64,000 bases of DNA from Spirochaetota bacterium (GTDB lineage: Bacteria > Spirochaetota > UBA4802 > JAFGJZ01): contig JAFGRW010000115.1 in assembly GCA_016934935.1 (NCBI GenBank), positions 104,482 through 168,481 on the forward strand, in the 5' to 3' direction. The notes beneath the pieces were generated by a model. The model was given only the letters and a program-made list of their open reading frames with translations, made no database searches and was not told where the DNA came from. The position numbers and the translations under genes were made by a program. Positions 52,928 to 62,169 of the stretch are shown piece by piece; the first letter of the stretch is position 1; each line of letters starts with the position of its first letter.

Positions 52928-54187
52928 ATGACAACCCAACTTTTTTTTTATATCTTCTTTTTAACAGCGTCCTTCTCTTCGATACTTATTTTTTCCATAT
53001 ATCTTCTGCGAACCGGCCCTTCTACGTGGTTAAAATATGTTTTTTTTGTGAAAACAGTTTCCCTTTCGATATGTGTGCTAACCGCGATATTGATACAAGT
53101 ATCATCAAATCAACAGATGGTTATGTTCTGGTACAAGATCATGCTTGGCATCTTCCTGATTAGCGCCGCCTTGTTTGTTCATTTTTATTCAGAACTTGTA
53201 ATACGACGCAAACTTCTCCTGTTCAAAGGAGTCGTATATGCTGCCGCCTTTGTTTTATCCGGGTTTCTTTTCCATATAGAAAATCCCCTTAATTCCAGCT
53301 ATTTCCGCCATAATGGCTTCTGGATCCTTCGGGAATCAAACGATACCCTGTATTTCATATTCTTTATCGCATTTCTATTGTTTTGTGTTACTTATTCTAT
53401 CGCAGTACTTGTATATTGGGATTTTCACACAAAGAATAACAAGGAAAAATACTCTGCCCGGCTTATTTCTTTCTCGATGTTTATTTTTTTCTCTTCAATT
53501 CTCACATTGGATGTCATTATGGGGCCGTCGGGTATAATTACGGTTCCACATTTCGCGCCAATAGTAATCTCCTGTTATGTTTTGGCTCTCTGTTATGCTC
53601 TGCTAAAATACCATTTTCTGTTTTTTAATCTTAAAGACTATTTTTACGAAATTATTAATAACATTAATGATCTTGTAATATTTGTGAATCCTCAGGGTAA
53701 AATAGTAACACTAAACGACCCCGCGCAGGCAATGTTCTCTCAAAAATATTCCGATCTTGAAAATCGTTACCTGACAGACATTGTTGTCAGTTCAAATGCT
53801 TTTTTGGAAGAATTTAATACTCTGCTTAAATCTCCCGAAAACCGTTCCTATCACCAGCGTCTTTTCTTCTCCCTTTCAGGTAACGAAATTATGGACACAA
53901 ACGGATACTTTTCTTCTGTATTTGATGTTCATGGTGACTTTGTGGGTATACTGATTATCGCGAAAGAGAACAGAAACATAGAACAGTTTCTTAACGATTA
54001 CAGCTTAAGTCAGCGGCAGCTGGAACTATGCATGCTGGTTCAGCTCGGTTTAACTAATAACGATATTGCCGAAAAACTTGGCATCACACTTCGAACAGTC
54101 GAGTCTCATCTGCTTAATATTTACAACAAGGTCAGCGCAAACAACAGAATTGAGCTTATAAACATTATGCGGCAATATAGTGTTTAA
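52928..54187 (+). CDS. second LuxR-type regulator with 7-TM sensor domain
   Basis: Starting at 52928 (GAGAAG 7 nt upstream), the 419-residue protein repeats the layout of the regulator at 11543: seven hydrophobic N-terminal helices, a PAS domain (IINNINDLVIFVNPQGKIVT, then LNDPAQAMFSQKYSDLENRY), and a LuxR helix-turn-helix (SLSQRQLELCMLVQLGLTNN, then DIAEKLGITLRTVESHLLNI). It would sense a membrane or periplasmic signal and act on DNA directly. It is monocistronic; the target genes are not known. The next gene on the other strand, ELWxxDGT lipoprotein, ends 82 nt away. Confidence 0.88.
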   Translation: MTTQLFFYIFFLTASFSSILIFSIYLLRTGPSTWLKYVFFVKTVSLSICVLTAILIQVSSNQQMVMFWYKIMLGIFLISAALFVHFYSELVIRRKLLLFKGVVYAAAFVLSGFLFHIENPLNSSYFRHNGFWILRESNDTLYFIFFIAFLLFCVTYSIAVLVYWDFHTKNNKEKYSARLISFSMFIFFSSILTLDVIMGPSGIITVPHFAPIVISCYVLALCYALLKYHFLFFNLKDYFYEIINNINDLVIFVNPQGKIVTLNDPAQAMFSQKYSDLENRYLTDIVVSSNAFLEEFNTLLKSPENRSYHQRLFFSLSGNEIMDTNGYFSSVFDVHGDFVGILIIAKENRNIEQFLNDYSLSQRQLELCMLVQLGLTNNDIAEKLGITLRTVESHLLNIYNKVSANNRIELINIMRQYSV

Positions 54188-54218
54188 ATGCGCCAGCTTA
54201 ATATGCCTGTAAAAGTTA

Positions 54219-54241
54219 CGCTGCCTTACTTAATGGCAGCG
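54219..54241. terminator. hairpin between convergent genes
   Basis: CGCTGCC (54219-54225) pairs with GGCAGCG (54235-54241) over 9 nt. There is no T-run, so termination is uncertain, but its place between two convergent genes supports the idea. Confidence 0.5.
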
Positions 54242-54268
54242 CAACTTGGCGAAATAGTATTTATACCA

Positions 54269-55954
54269 CTATTCCCATGTCAGCACATACAGGTTAAGAT
54301 CATATCCTGTATGTGACAATGTTTCATCTGCAAGGAAAAAAATGTTACCGTTACTTTCAGTTATCTTGGAATAATTACTATCGTAACCGTCTGTCGTAAA
54401 AAGATCTTTTACCATTACTGTACCTGCTTCTGTTCCGTCGCTCTTCCACAATTCGTATCCATGAACACCATCATCAGCGGAAAAATAAAGCGTATCACCA
54501 GCTGCTGTTAACCCGTAAAGATTTGAAAAGTTGCTGCCGCTGTTAATATCTTTGACCAGTACGGTACCCGATTCAGTGCCATCGCTCTTCCACAATTCCT
54601 CTCCATGAGTTCCTTCTTCAGCTATAAAATAAAGCATATTACCAACTACAGTTAAGGAATTAGGCGATGGATTTGAAGTGCCCCCGGTATTTATATTTTT
54701 TACCATAACCGTTCCGGCTTCTGTCCCATCACTCTTCCAAAGCTCTGACCCATTAGTTTGATCGCTTGCTCTAAAATAGACAACTGTATCAATTGTTGTG
54801 ATGTAATTCGGACTTGAACTGGAAGTACCACTGTATATATCTTTCACCATAAAGGTTCCTGATTCGGTACCATCACTTTTCCATAACTCACGCCCATTAG
54901 TCCCGTCTTCAGCCTGAAAAAAAATTGTGTTACCAACTACAGCAAAACCAGTCGCATTTGATGACGAAACACCATAATAAATATCCTTAACCATAACAGT
55001 TCCCGCTTCGGTACCATCACTTTTCCACAGTTCATGACCGTTGGCACCATCAGTAGCAATAAAATAAAGTAAATCACCAACTGCAATACAATCCTTTGTA
55101 TACGAATCATCATTACCATTATTTATGTCCTTAACCATAACAGTTCCATCTTCAGTACCATCACTCTTCCATAACTCATAACCATGGGTGCCGTCTTTGG
55201 CTACAAAATAGACCTTTTCGCCTACCGCAGTCATATAACTGTAATATGAAAGTGAAGAGTCACTACCGTTCACGATATCTTTGACCATAACGGTACCGGA
55301 CTCCGTACCGTCAGTTTTCCACAATTCAGATCCATGTATGCCATCGCTTGCCCTGAAATAAACCAGATCACCAACTACTGCGAAATTTGAGGGCTGAGAA
55401 CTTAATGTGCCGTTTTGAATATCTTTTACCATAACAGTACCAGCTTCTGTGCCGTCACTCTTCCATAATTCTCTTCCATGATCATCGTCATATCCCGCAA
55501 AATAGAGCATATTATTGAATATCACCCATGCGCTGTCGCTGTCTATTTCAACATCACTAAGCTTCGTAATTACTGCTTCAAGCTCCCGTACAACAAGTGC
55601 ACACTGCGCTGTATACGCGCCACCCGCGACACTTGCGGTAATTGTTGCATCACCGACTGTAACAGCCGTTACCAGCCCATCATCCGACACTGTTGCAACC
55701 GAAGTGTTACTGCTTGTCCAGGTTACTGTTCTGTCTGTTACGTTGTCGGGCGTCACTGTTGCGGTTAACTGCTTGGTGCCGCCTATAGGAATTGTTGCCT
55801 CTGTAATATCAAGCGATATGCCTGTTGCGGGTGTCTCCTTTTCTGTTTCAGGATTATCCGACCCACCACCGCCTCCACAGGCTGCGATTACCAAAACCGA
55901 GGCTAATATAAGGATTACAAGTAATCCGTGCAGATACGTTTTCATACTTTTCAT
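54269..55954 (-). CDS. ELWxxDGT-repeat lipoprotein with Big2 domain
   Basis: GGAGAAAAG precedes the ATG. The 561-residue protein has a lipoprotein signal (LLVILILASVLVIAACGGGG). Residues about 40-120 are a Big2 immunoglobulin-like domain (PIGGTKQLTATVTPDNVTDR, VTWTSSNTSVATVSDDGLVT). Eight ELWK(S/T)DGTE(A/S/D)G repeats of 48 residues follow, each with a TVMVKDI strand. Such hyalin-like repeats form a beta-propeller-like array. It would be displayed outside the outer membrane. The DNA repeats are 144 nt long and close enough for recombination. Confidence 0.93.
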   Translation of the reverse strand: MKSMKTYLHGLLVILILASVLVIAACGGGGGSDNPETEKETPATGISLDITEATIPIGGTKQLTATVTPDNVTDRTVTWTSSNTSVATVSDDGLVTAVTVGDATITASVAGGAYTAQCALVVRELEAVITKLSDVEIDSDSAWVIFNNMLYFAGYDDDHGRELWKSDGTEAGTVMVKDIQNGTLSSQPSNFAVVGDLVYFRASDGIHGSELWKTDGTESGTVMVKDIVNGSDSSLSYYSYMTAVGEKVYFVAKDGTHGYELWKSDGTEDGTVMVKDINNGNDDSYTKDCIAVGDLLYFIATDGANGHELWKSDGTEAGTVMVKDIYYGVSSSNATGFAVVGNTIFFQAEDGTNGRELWKSDGTESGTFMVKDIYSGTSSSSPNYITTIDTVVYFRASDQTNGSELWKSDGTEAGTVMVKNINTGGTSNPSPNSLTVVGNMLYFIAEEGTHGEELWKSDGTESGTVLVKDINSGSNFSNLYGLTAAGDTLYFSADDGVHGYELWKSDGTEAGTVMVKDLFTTDGYDSNYSKITESNGNIFFLADETLSHTGYDLNLYVLTWE

Positions 55955-56290
55955 GCGAACTTTTCTCCATTACTATTTTTAGAAACCGGCAATACCGGTT
56001 TCCCTGTAAAATAAGGGAAAAGTATAGCCCAAAACGCCGGATTTGCCATCCGTGTTTTTACGCACGTTGCAATAAAAACTGCTTTTTTTTTTGGGGTAAA
56101 GTGAATTTTTTCGGGAAGCGGTGGTTATTTTAAGTGTAAGGACTGGTTTAGAAGGCCTTTTTTTTTATTTGCTTGTGAAGTAAATAATCACCAATTTGTA
56201 TCGCTAATAAGGCAATGGAAAAGAAATAAAAACTGATTTTTAGAGGGAATTGACGAAAAAAATGATATGTTTTCAAAAAAATTTAACAAT
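55955..56290. other. spacer upstream of the toxin-antitoxin cassette
   Basis: A 336-nt A/T-rich stretch between the ELWxxDGT lipoprotein start and the left 52-bp repeat. It should carry the lipoprotein promoter. No ORF with a ribosome site was found. Confidence 0.45.
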
Positions 56291-56342
56291 TCTGCTTATT
56301 TCCCGGTATTAATGCTATAAGCTGTCATAAAATTTTGGTTGA
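56291..56342 (+). repeat. left copy of 52-bp direct repeat
   Basis: The segment begins TCTGCTTATTTCCCGGTATT and ends CATAAAATTTTGGTTGA. It is repeated at 57060-57111 with one mismatch (C/T at position 5). Both copies point the same way and flank the yefM-relE-type pair; the unit between matching points is 769 nt. Confidence 0.95.
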
Positions 56343-56394
56343 CCAACCGAACCAAATTAGGTACTATATTTAGACTCTTTACAGTGGAGACAAA

Positions 56395-56682
56395 ATGAAT
56401 ATTTCTAAAGACATCAGACCTATTTCTTATATAAAATCACACGCCGCCGATATATTAAACCAGATAAACGAATCCCGCCGCCCTGTATATATTACACAAA
56501 ATGGAGAGGCTAGAGCAGTACTTGTTGATTCTAACAGCTATGAATCAATGCAAAAGACAATCATGTTGTTAAAACTCGTTTCTCAATCTGAAAAGGATAT
56601 TATTGATGGCAATTACAAAGATCACGACTCCTTTTTTACCGATCTGGAAAAGGAACTGGATATTACATTTAATAGTAAATGA
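56395..56682 (+). CDS. YefM/Phd-type antitoxin
   Basis: GGAG precedes the ATG. The 95-residue protein begins DIRPISYIKSHAADILNQIN, then ESRRPVYITQNGEARAVLVD, the Phd/YefM DNA-binding fold (prevent-host-death). The C-terminal tail (VSQSEKDIIDGNYKDHDSFF) would wrap the toxin. Its stop overlaps the toxin start as ATGA, so the two are coupled and probably autoregulated. The pair lies between two 52-bp direct repeats. Confidence 0.92.
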   Translation: MNISKDIRPISYIKSHAADILNQINESRRPVYITQNGEARAVLVDSNSYESMQKTIMLLKLVSQSEKDIIDGNYKDHDSFFTDLEKELDITFNSK

Positions 56683-57005
56683 AAGACTATGAGGTTCAAT
56701 GGACGAGTACTGCTCAAAGCGATGTTCGCAATATTCTCTCTTTCATAATTAATGACGGTATTTCTCGCAGCAAACAACTATTAAATCAACTTAGAGATCG
56801 TGGAAACAAACTAAAAACAAATCCCGGGCAGGGAAGAATCGTTCCCGAATTAGCTGAAAACAATATTTATACATACCGAGAGGTATTCCATAAACCGTGG
56901 CGGATCATTTACAGAATAGACAATAATCGAGTATATATTGTTTCCGTTATTGATGGCAGAAGAAATATTGAAGATATTCTATTACGTAGAATTTTAGAAA
57001 TGTAA
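56679..57005 (+). CDS. RelE/ParE-superfamily toxin
   Basis: The 108-residue protein matches the RelE/ParE fold: YEVQWTSTAQSDVRNILSFI, then GNKLKTNPGQGRIVPELAEN, then YREVFHKPWRIIYRIDNNRV and VYIVSVIDGRRNIEDILLRR. The Arg and Tyr of the last two strands are like ParE, so a gyrase or RNase target cannot be told apart. The start overlaps the antitoxin stop by 4 nt. No gene of other type lies inside the repeat-bounded segment. Confidence 0.92.
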   Translation: MKDYEVQWTSTAQSDVRNILSFIINDGISRSKQLLNQLRDRGNKLKTNPGQGRIVPELAENNIYTYREVFHKPWRIIYRIDNNRVYIVSVIDGRRNIEDILLRRILEM

Positions 57006-57059
57006 TGATTCAAAATTATTCAGACAGAGAATCATTTTTATTAACCAAAAAATAATAAA

Positions 57060-57111
57060 TCTGTTTATTTCCCGGTATTAATGCTATAAGCTGTCATAAA
57101 ATTTTGGTTGA
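57060..57111 (+). repeat. right copy of 52-bp direct repeat
   Basis: A 51/52 match to 56291-56342. It lies 82 nt before the recN start codon, so one copy may be the native upstream region of recN and the other the duplicate made when the cassette entered. Confidence 0.95.
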
Positions 57112-57193
57112 ACATTCTTCCGCGGCCTTTAATCTGACTCTGACGGATAGCCATGTAATCAGACCGTGAAAGTCTTTAAACAAGCAGGTTATT

Positions 57194-58891
57194 ATGCTTC
57201 AGAAACTACACATTAAAAATTTCGTACTTATTGAAGAGCTCACCATGGAATTTAGCGAGGGGCTCAATATTCTAACCGGAGAAACCGGTGCCGGTAAATC
57301 AATACTCATTGACGCCATATCGGCAATCCTGGGCGGCAAGGTAACTGTCAGCTCAATCCGTACAGGGTGTGACCGCGCCATTCTTGAAGGAACATTTGAT
57401 ATTACAACACTGCCTCTTCTAAAAGAGATTCTTGATAACTCGGGTATCGACACCGAAGACGATTTTCTTGCAGTTAAACGCGAGATTTATTCCGGTGGGA
57501 AAGGACGCTGTTTCGCGAACGGAACGCAGATTCCCATAGCTCTTCTGAAAGATATCTCTGACTACCTTATAGTAATTCACGGACAAAACGAACATGTTTC
57601 TATGACAAAAACCTCGACCCACCGGGAGCTCTTGGACAGTTACGCCTGCAACGGAGAACTTCTGGATCAGGTCAAAACATGCTATAACGAACTTCACGAA
57701 TTAAAAGAAAAAATATCCTCTACTGAAATGGACGAACAGGAGCGCAACAAACGCATCGATTATCTGACATTCGCGCTAAATGAAATCGAAGAGGCCAATC
57801 TCTCGCTAAACGAAGAGGAAGAGCTGAAAGACGAATCTTCACTTCTCTCTCATGCCGAAAAATTATGCTCAGAGGTTGCCGAATCGCTTGATGCCCTGAA
57901 AGGTGATCAGGGGGTTTTACGAAAACTCGAATCAATCGAAAGCTCTTTAAGCTCGGTATCACAAATTGATCCCAATATCGCTTCCGAGCTCGAAAACATC
58001 CGCACCGCGTTATACCAGCTTGAAGACTCCGCGGCATTTTTCAGAGGCTACAGTGATTCCATAGATTTTTCTCCGGAAAGACTAAACGAAATTGAAGAAC
58101 GGCTTGCACTAATATCAGGGCTTAAAAAGAAATATGGCAAATCAATAGACGAGATTCTCTCCTTCGCCGACAGCTGCCGTAGTGAACTGGACATGATAAG
58201 CAATTACGATTACGAACAGGAAAAGCTGAAAGAGATTTACCGTGAAACTGTAGCCAGAACCCGCGATACGGCTCTCAAACTTTCCCGATCCCGTCAAAAA
58301 GCAGCTCAGGAACTTGAACAAAAAGTCATTTCCGAGCTAAACGACCTTAATATGAAGGGCGCTCAGTTTAAGATTCTTGTCGAACAGGAGACATCCGGCA
58401 ACGGAGAGATTGAGGTTGGCGGAAAAACCTATATGCTGTATCCGCATGGACTGGACAAGATAGAGTTTATGCTTGCCGCAAATAAAGGCGAGGCGCTGAC
58501 CCAGTTGCGTAAGGCCGCATCCGGTGGAGAGATGTCTAGAATAATGCTGGCAATAAAGAAAGTTCTGCTTGATGCTGATATTGTTGACTCTCTTATTTTC
58601 GATGAAGTGGATACCGGAATAAGCGGCCAGACAGCCGATATAGTCGGCCGCAAACTGCACTCACTTGCTGAGCGTCGTCAGGTATTTGTAATTACACACC
58701 TGGCTCAAATAGCGGCAATGAGTGACTCACACTATATTGTGCAAAAACAGGAAAAAGACGGGCGAACCCGTACAACAGTAATCAAGCTGTCCGTGAAAGA
58801 AAAGATACGGGAAGTTGCTCGCATGCTTGCAGGCAATAATATCACCGAAACTACTCTGCTCCAGGCTCAAGAGCTGATAGAAAACCGCTAG
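57194..58891 (+). CDS. recN: DNA repair ATPase RecN
   Basis: The 565-residue SMC-like protein starts MLQKLHIKNFVLIEELTMEF with Walker A ILTGETGAGKSILIDAIS. Central coiled coils are followed by MLYPHGLDKIEFMLAANKGE, ASGGEMSRIMLAIKKVLLD (the ABC signature), SLIFDEVDTGISGQTADIVG (Walker B) and VFVITHLAQIAAMSD. RecN binds DNA ends and holds them for recombination repair. The gene is intact. The start lies 82 nt after the right 52-bp repeat, so the cassette may change its promoter. Its stop is 1 nt from the end of a convergent gene, leaving no room for a terminator between them. Confidence 0.98.
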   Translation: MLQKLHIKNFVLIEELTMEFSEGLNILTGETGAGKSILIDAISAILGGKVTVSSIRTGCDRAILEGTFDITTLPLLKEILDNSGIDTEDDFLAVKREIYSGGKGRCFANGTQIPIALLKDISDYLIVIHGQNEHVSMTKTSTHRELLDSYACNGELLDQVKTCYNELHELKEKISSTEMDEQERNKRIDYLTFALNEIEEANLSLNEEEELKDESSLLSHAEKLCSEVAESLDALKGDQGVLRKLESIESSLSSVSQIDPNIASELENIRTALYQLEDSAAFFRGYSDSIDFSPERLNEIEERLALISGLKKKYGKSIDEILSFADSCRSELDMISNYDYEQEKLKEIYRETVARTRDTALKLSRSRQKAAQELEQKVISELNDLNMKGAQFKILVEQETSGNGEIEVGGKTYMLYPHGLDKIEFMLAANKGEALTQLRKAASGGEMSRIMLAIKKVLLDADIVDSLIFDEVDTGISGQTADIVGRKLHSLAERRQVFVITHLAQIAAMSDSHYIVQKQEKDGRTRTTVIKLSVKEKIREVARMLAGNNITETTLLQAQELIENR

Positions 58892-58892
58892 C

Positions 58893-61800
58893 TTATTCCA
58901 GATTTATTTTGTTTTTTTCAATAGTAAATCTTTTATAAGCATCCGCGAGCATACCATCTACCTGTTTAATAAGTTCCCGGTCGGTTGATCTTTTTTTTAC
59001 ATATTGAAGTATATCAGACAAGTCCTTTTTTAACACTTTGCCCAATTCATTTATGGAATCCGAAATCTGTTGAGCTTCCTTTGAAAGATATACCTTATGT
59101 TTTACTGAAGTGCGATCTACCTCTTTTTTGCGTTGTATGCGATCATTCATCTCCCGCCTTATACGGGCTAGCATTTCATCGACAAGAGCATTAAAATTCA
59201 GCGCATTTAACAGTTCACGGAATCCAAATTCGCGTCCGCGGGGATCAAAAGGAGTCTCTGGATATGTTTCACATTTAAAAGCCATGTTTATTCCGTCTGC
59301 TGTTTTACGATTCAGGAAGACCCTGTTTTTCAGACCACTGGATAACGCAGTTTTTAAATTCGAAACACTATTAAGTAAAAGCTCATTTCCTGTTAAACAT
59401 ACTTCTGCATATTCTGTATAAATAAAAAATTCCAGATGCTCATCCTCAGGAACCGTGAAATTAATATCCTTTTCAAGCTCCTGAACTTCTAACGCGGCCA
59501 TTGCACTATCAGGAAGCGTCTTGAAGTACGAATCGATACAACCGTTTGTAACCTGTACAACGACCCCGTCATTTGCCTTGATCACGTCGACCAACCGCAT
59601 TAATGAATTTTTTACAAGCATGGACAATTCTGTTGAGCGATATCGTGTTAAAATTGTATGATAATCCTTGATAACAACATACATAATCGGTCGAGTATCA
59701 TTGACAAAGGTTGACAACTGTTCGTTATACTTTTGATTTGATTCAAGTATCGACTTTTCCGCAAAATCGACCCTTGTTCCTTCATGCTTCTTGAATATAT
59801 TTACAATAAAATGATCAATCTCTTTTTTATCTTCAGGAGACAGATAATTAAATAATGGCACAATATCACGGGTTATTCCATAATCTGAGTTAAAAAGCGA
59901 CAGCAGGAAAAACGCCAACTCAATTGTCATATAACTTCCCAGAACAAGGAGTATCTCACGCTGTATATCTTTATTTCTAATTATCATCATATCCTTAAGC
60001 AGCGAAAGGGCTCCCAAATCACCCGATTGCAAAAGAATAATACATGAATATATTCTGACTTTTATTGAAGAGTCTTTCAAATAACCTTTTAAAAATGGTG
60101 CTATCTCTTTTTTACGGATAGTTGGATTAATAATCCCGATAAAATCAAGAGCCTGAACAACTGCCTCTTTTACAATATTATCATTCTCTTCCATAAAAAG
60201 TTCATGCAAATAAAGTACATCCCGCTCAAAACCGGTCTTGCCGATCAAATGAACCGCGGCAGCCCTGATCTCGGAATTACGATTTTTATCCACGATTATC
60301 TTGGAAAATTCATTAACAGATTTATCACTTTTAATATCCTTTTTTGCAATTACCTGAAGCACACGCAAAATTATCGGTGACACATCTCCAAAACGACTCT
60401 TCAAAAAATCGAGCATAATAATTGTTGCTCTCTGTTCAGAAAATTGCGAAAGATAGTGCAGCATCTTTAATGCTTCATCATCTGAATCACTATTAAGAAA
60501 AAGATACTCCAGCTCGCCAAGCATATAAGGATAACTTAACTGTGACAGGCTGTATGTTATCGCGCAAAACAGTTCTTCGTCGTAAAACTTTTTTATATAA
60601 TCAAACATTTTACCAAGAGAATTAGAGGCATCTTTAATTCTTAGCTCTCCTATTATATGGCATAACCTTATCAATCTTAGCTTTAAATATTTTTTCTCGA
60701 AATCAATATCGTTAAGGCGCTGTGCGCTAATTTCCCGGGCTTTTGCGTCTGGCTCGTGCAGCACTTCAAGAAGCAACGCTAATGCTTTTTCTTCACTCTC
60801 ATTAACAAATGTTATTCTCTCGGCAATTTCTATAAGCAAAGTCTTTAAATCGATATCTTCTGTGGTCAGAAATTTTATTATACGCCGCTTTAAAAACGGA
60901 TCACATTTTTCCAGAACAAATTTTCTGATTGCCTGAAATTCATCGATATAATCTTTTTCTTTTATTTCCGGTACAATATAGTTATCACAGTAACTCTTGA
61001 AAAAATTGTCCAACATTACAATTATGTAATTATAAAGTTTATCCCGTATAAGGTTCGAACTTTGATTTCTTTGTGATTTAGAAAAATATTTAACAAAAGT
61101 TTCAACAATTATCTGATTGTCTCTGTCTGTTAATGATGGTATGGCAATAAGATTACGAAACAGTTTATCAGGATTATTTAAATAATCTATAGCGGCTAGA
61201 ATAGTATACAAGGTCATATCTATAAGATTATTATCACCCGAAGTCAACGTCTTCATGATATATACCAGGTATTCACGGTGATTGCAGGCCAGAAGCACTT
61301 TTATAAAGGCCACTTTTGTTTCGTTAGAAAAGGAGTCAAAGCGATTACTGAACGTGCTTAGCAAAACTCGCACATTGAGCATAAAGTTATCTTCTTTAGG
61401 AGGAACATGTGTAAATACATCTTTTTGATTAAGATCCTGATAAATCTTCATTTCACGATGTGCAAACTGCGCGACGGTCTGAAATACTGCGAAAGAGATT
61501 GTGTCATTGTCTTCTTCAAGCATTTTTTGATAAAACGGCAATTCAGTATAATGGTCAAGTGCCGTGATTGCTGTTGCCCGAAGCCTCACAGGGTTTTCCC
61601 CGTTTTGAGCTATACTTATAAGCATTTCTGTATATCGTGAAACAAGCTCTTTGCCCTTAACCACTATTGGCTGATCTTCCTCATCCTTATCCGGTAATTC
61701 ATAATCCGCACCGTTAAAATCTTCTTCAGGGTCTATTCGCTTTACAAGCAACCCTGTTAAAAAAACAGCTCTATTTATCTCGGCCGGAAATGTATTGGCG

Positions 61801-62138
61801 CCTCTTTTTTTTGCAAAATTTTCAAGATCAGATAAAAAATATGCTGTTCCATTATTTTCAATAAAATCAAAAACCAGACATAATTCCTCTTTTTTTTCAC
61901 TGGTATTTAAGATCTCTTTAATAACAGGAAAAGCATCTTTGTAATTAAAGCCCGTAATAACCTCAAGAGCGCTAAGTCTTATAGCTCCCGGTTTTCCTAT
62001 ATCTCTTAAAAGAATCTCGGCACCATTATCGCTCTTGTATATATTAAGAATTTTATGAAACGCTATCCGCTCATATGCCGTTAAAGAAAAATTGCGGCTA
62101 ATTTCAAGTTTTATTGATTGAAGAAAATCTTTTTCCAT
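58893..62138 (-). CDS. giant HEAT-repeat protein with cyclase-like domain
   Basis: The 1081-residue protein has no signal peptide. Residues about 1-790 are helical HEAT-like repeats (DIGKPGAIRLSALEVITGFN, then EIRAAAVHLIGKTGFERDVL, then KEAVVQALDFIGIINPTIRK). Residues about 810-950 look like a class III nucleotidyl cyclase domain (MYVVIKDYHTILTRYRSTEL, then GVVVQVTNGCIDSYFKTLPD, then TALSSGLKNRVFLNRKTADG). The catalytic metal Asp residues and the GD turn are replaced, so it is probably an inactive cyclase or ligand-binding domain. A basic C-terminal coiled coil ends it. It may be a large scaffold. Confidence 0.78.
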   Translation of the reverse strand: MEKDFLQSIKLEISRNFSLTAYERIAFHKILNIYKSDNGAEILLRDIGKPGAIRLSALEVITGFNYKDAFPVIKEILNTSEKKEELCLVFDFIENNGTAYFLSDLENFAKKRGANTFPAEINRAVFLTGLLVKRIDPEEDFNGADYELPDKDEEDQPIVVKGKELVSRYTEMLISIAQNGENPVRLRATAITALDHYTELPFYQKMLEEDNDTISFAVFQTVAQFAHREMKIYQDLNQKDVFTHVPPKEDNFMLNVRVLLSTFSNRFDSFSNETKVAFIKVLLACNHREYLVYIMKTLTSGDNNLIDMTLYTILAAIDYLNNPDKLFRNLIAIPSLTDRDNQIIVETFVKYFSKSQRNQSSNLIRDKLYNYIIVMLDNFFKSYCDNYIVPEIKEKDYIDEFQAIRKFVLEKCDPFLKRRIIKFLTTEDIDLKTLLIEIAERITFVNESEEKALALLLEVLHEPDAKAREISAQRLNDIDFEKKYLKLRLIRLCHIIGELRIKDASNSLGKMFDYIKKFYDEELFCAITYSLSQLSYPYMLGELEYLFLNSDSDDEALKMLHYLSQFSEQRATIIMLDFLKSRFGDVSPIILRVLQVIAKKDIKSDKSVNEFSKIIVDKNRNSEIRAAAVHLIGKTGFERDVLYLHELFMEENDNIVKEAVVQALDFIGIINPTIRKKEIAPFLKGYLKDSSIKVRIYSCIILLQSGDLGALSLLKDMMIIRNKDIQREILLVLGSYMTIELAFFLLSLFNSDYGITRDIVPLFNYLSPEDKKEIDHFIVNIFKKHEGTRVDFAEKSILESNQKYNEQLSTFVNDTRPIMYVVIKDYHTILTRYRSTELSMLVKNSLMRLVDVIKANDGVVVQVTNGCIDSYFKTLPDSAMAALEVQELEKDINFTVPEDEHLEFFIYTEYAEVCLTGNELLLNSVSNLKTALSSGLKNRVFLNRKTADGINMAFKCETYPETPFDPRGREFGFRELLNALNFNALVDEMLARIRREMNDRIQRKKEVDRTSVKHKVYLSKEAQQISDSINELGKVLKKDLSDILQYVKKRSTDRELIKQVDGMLADAYKRFTIEKNKINLE

Positions 62139-62169
62139 TGAATCCTCTTAAAACATGGATTATTCGGAT

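Noticed and set aside
54700..55500. Regular repeats considered as CRISPR or satellite DNA
   Set aside because: The 144-nt period encodes a 48-residue ELWxxDGT protein repeat in one intact frame.
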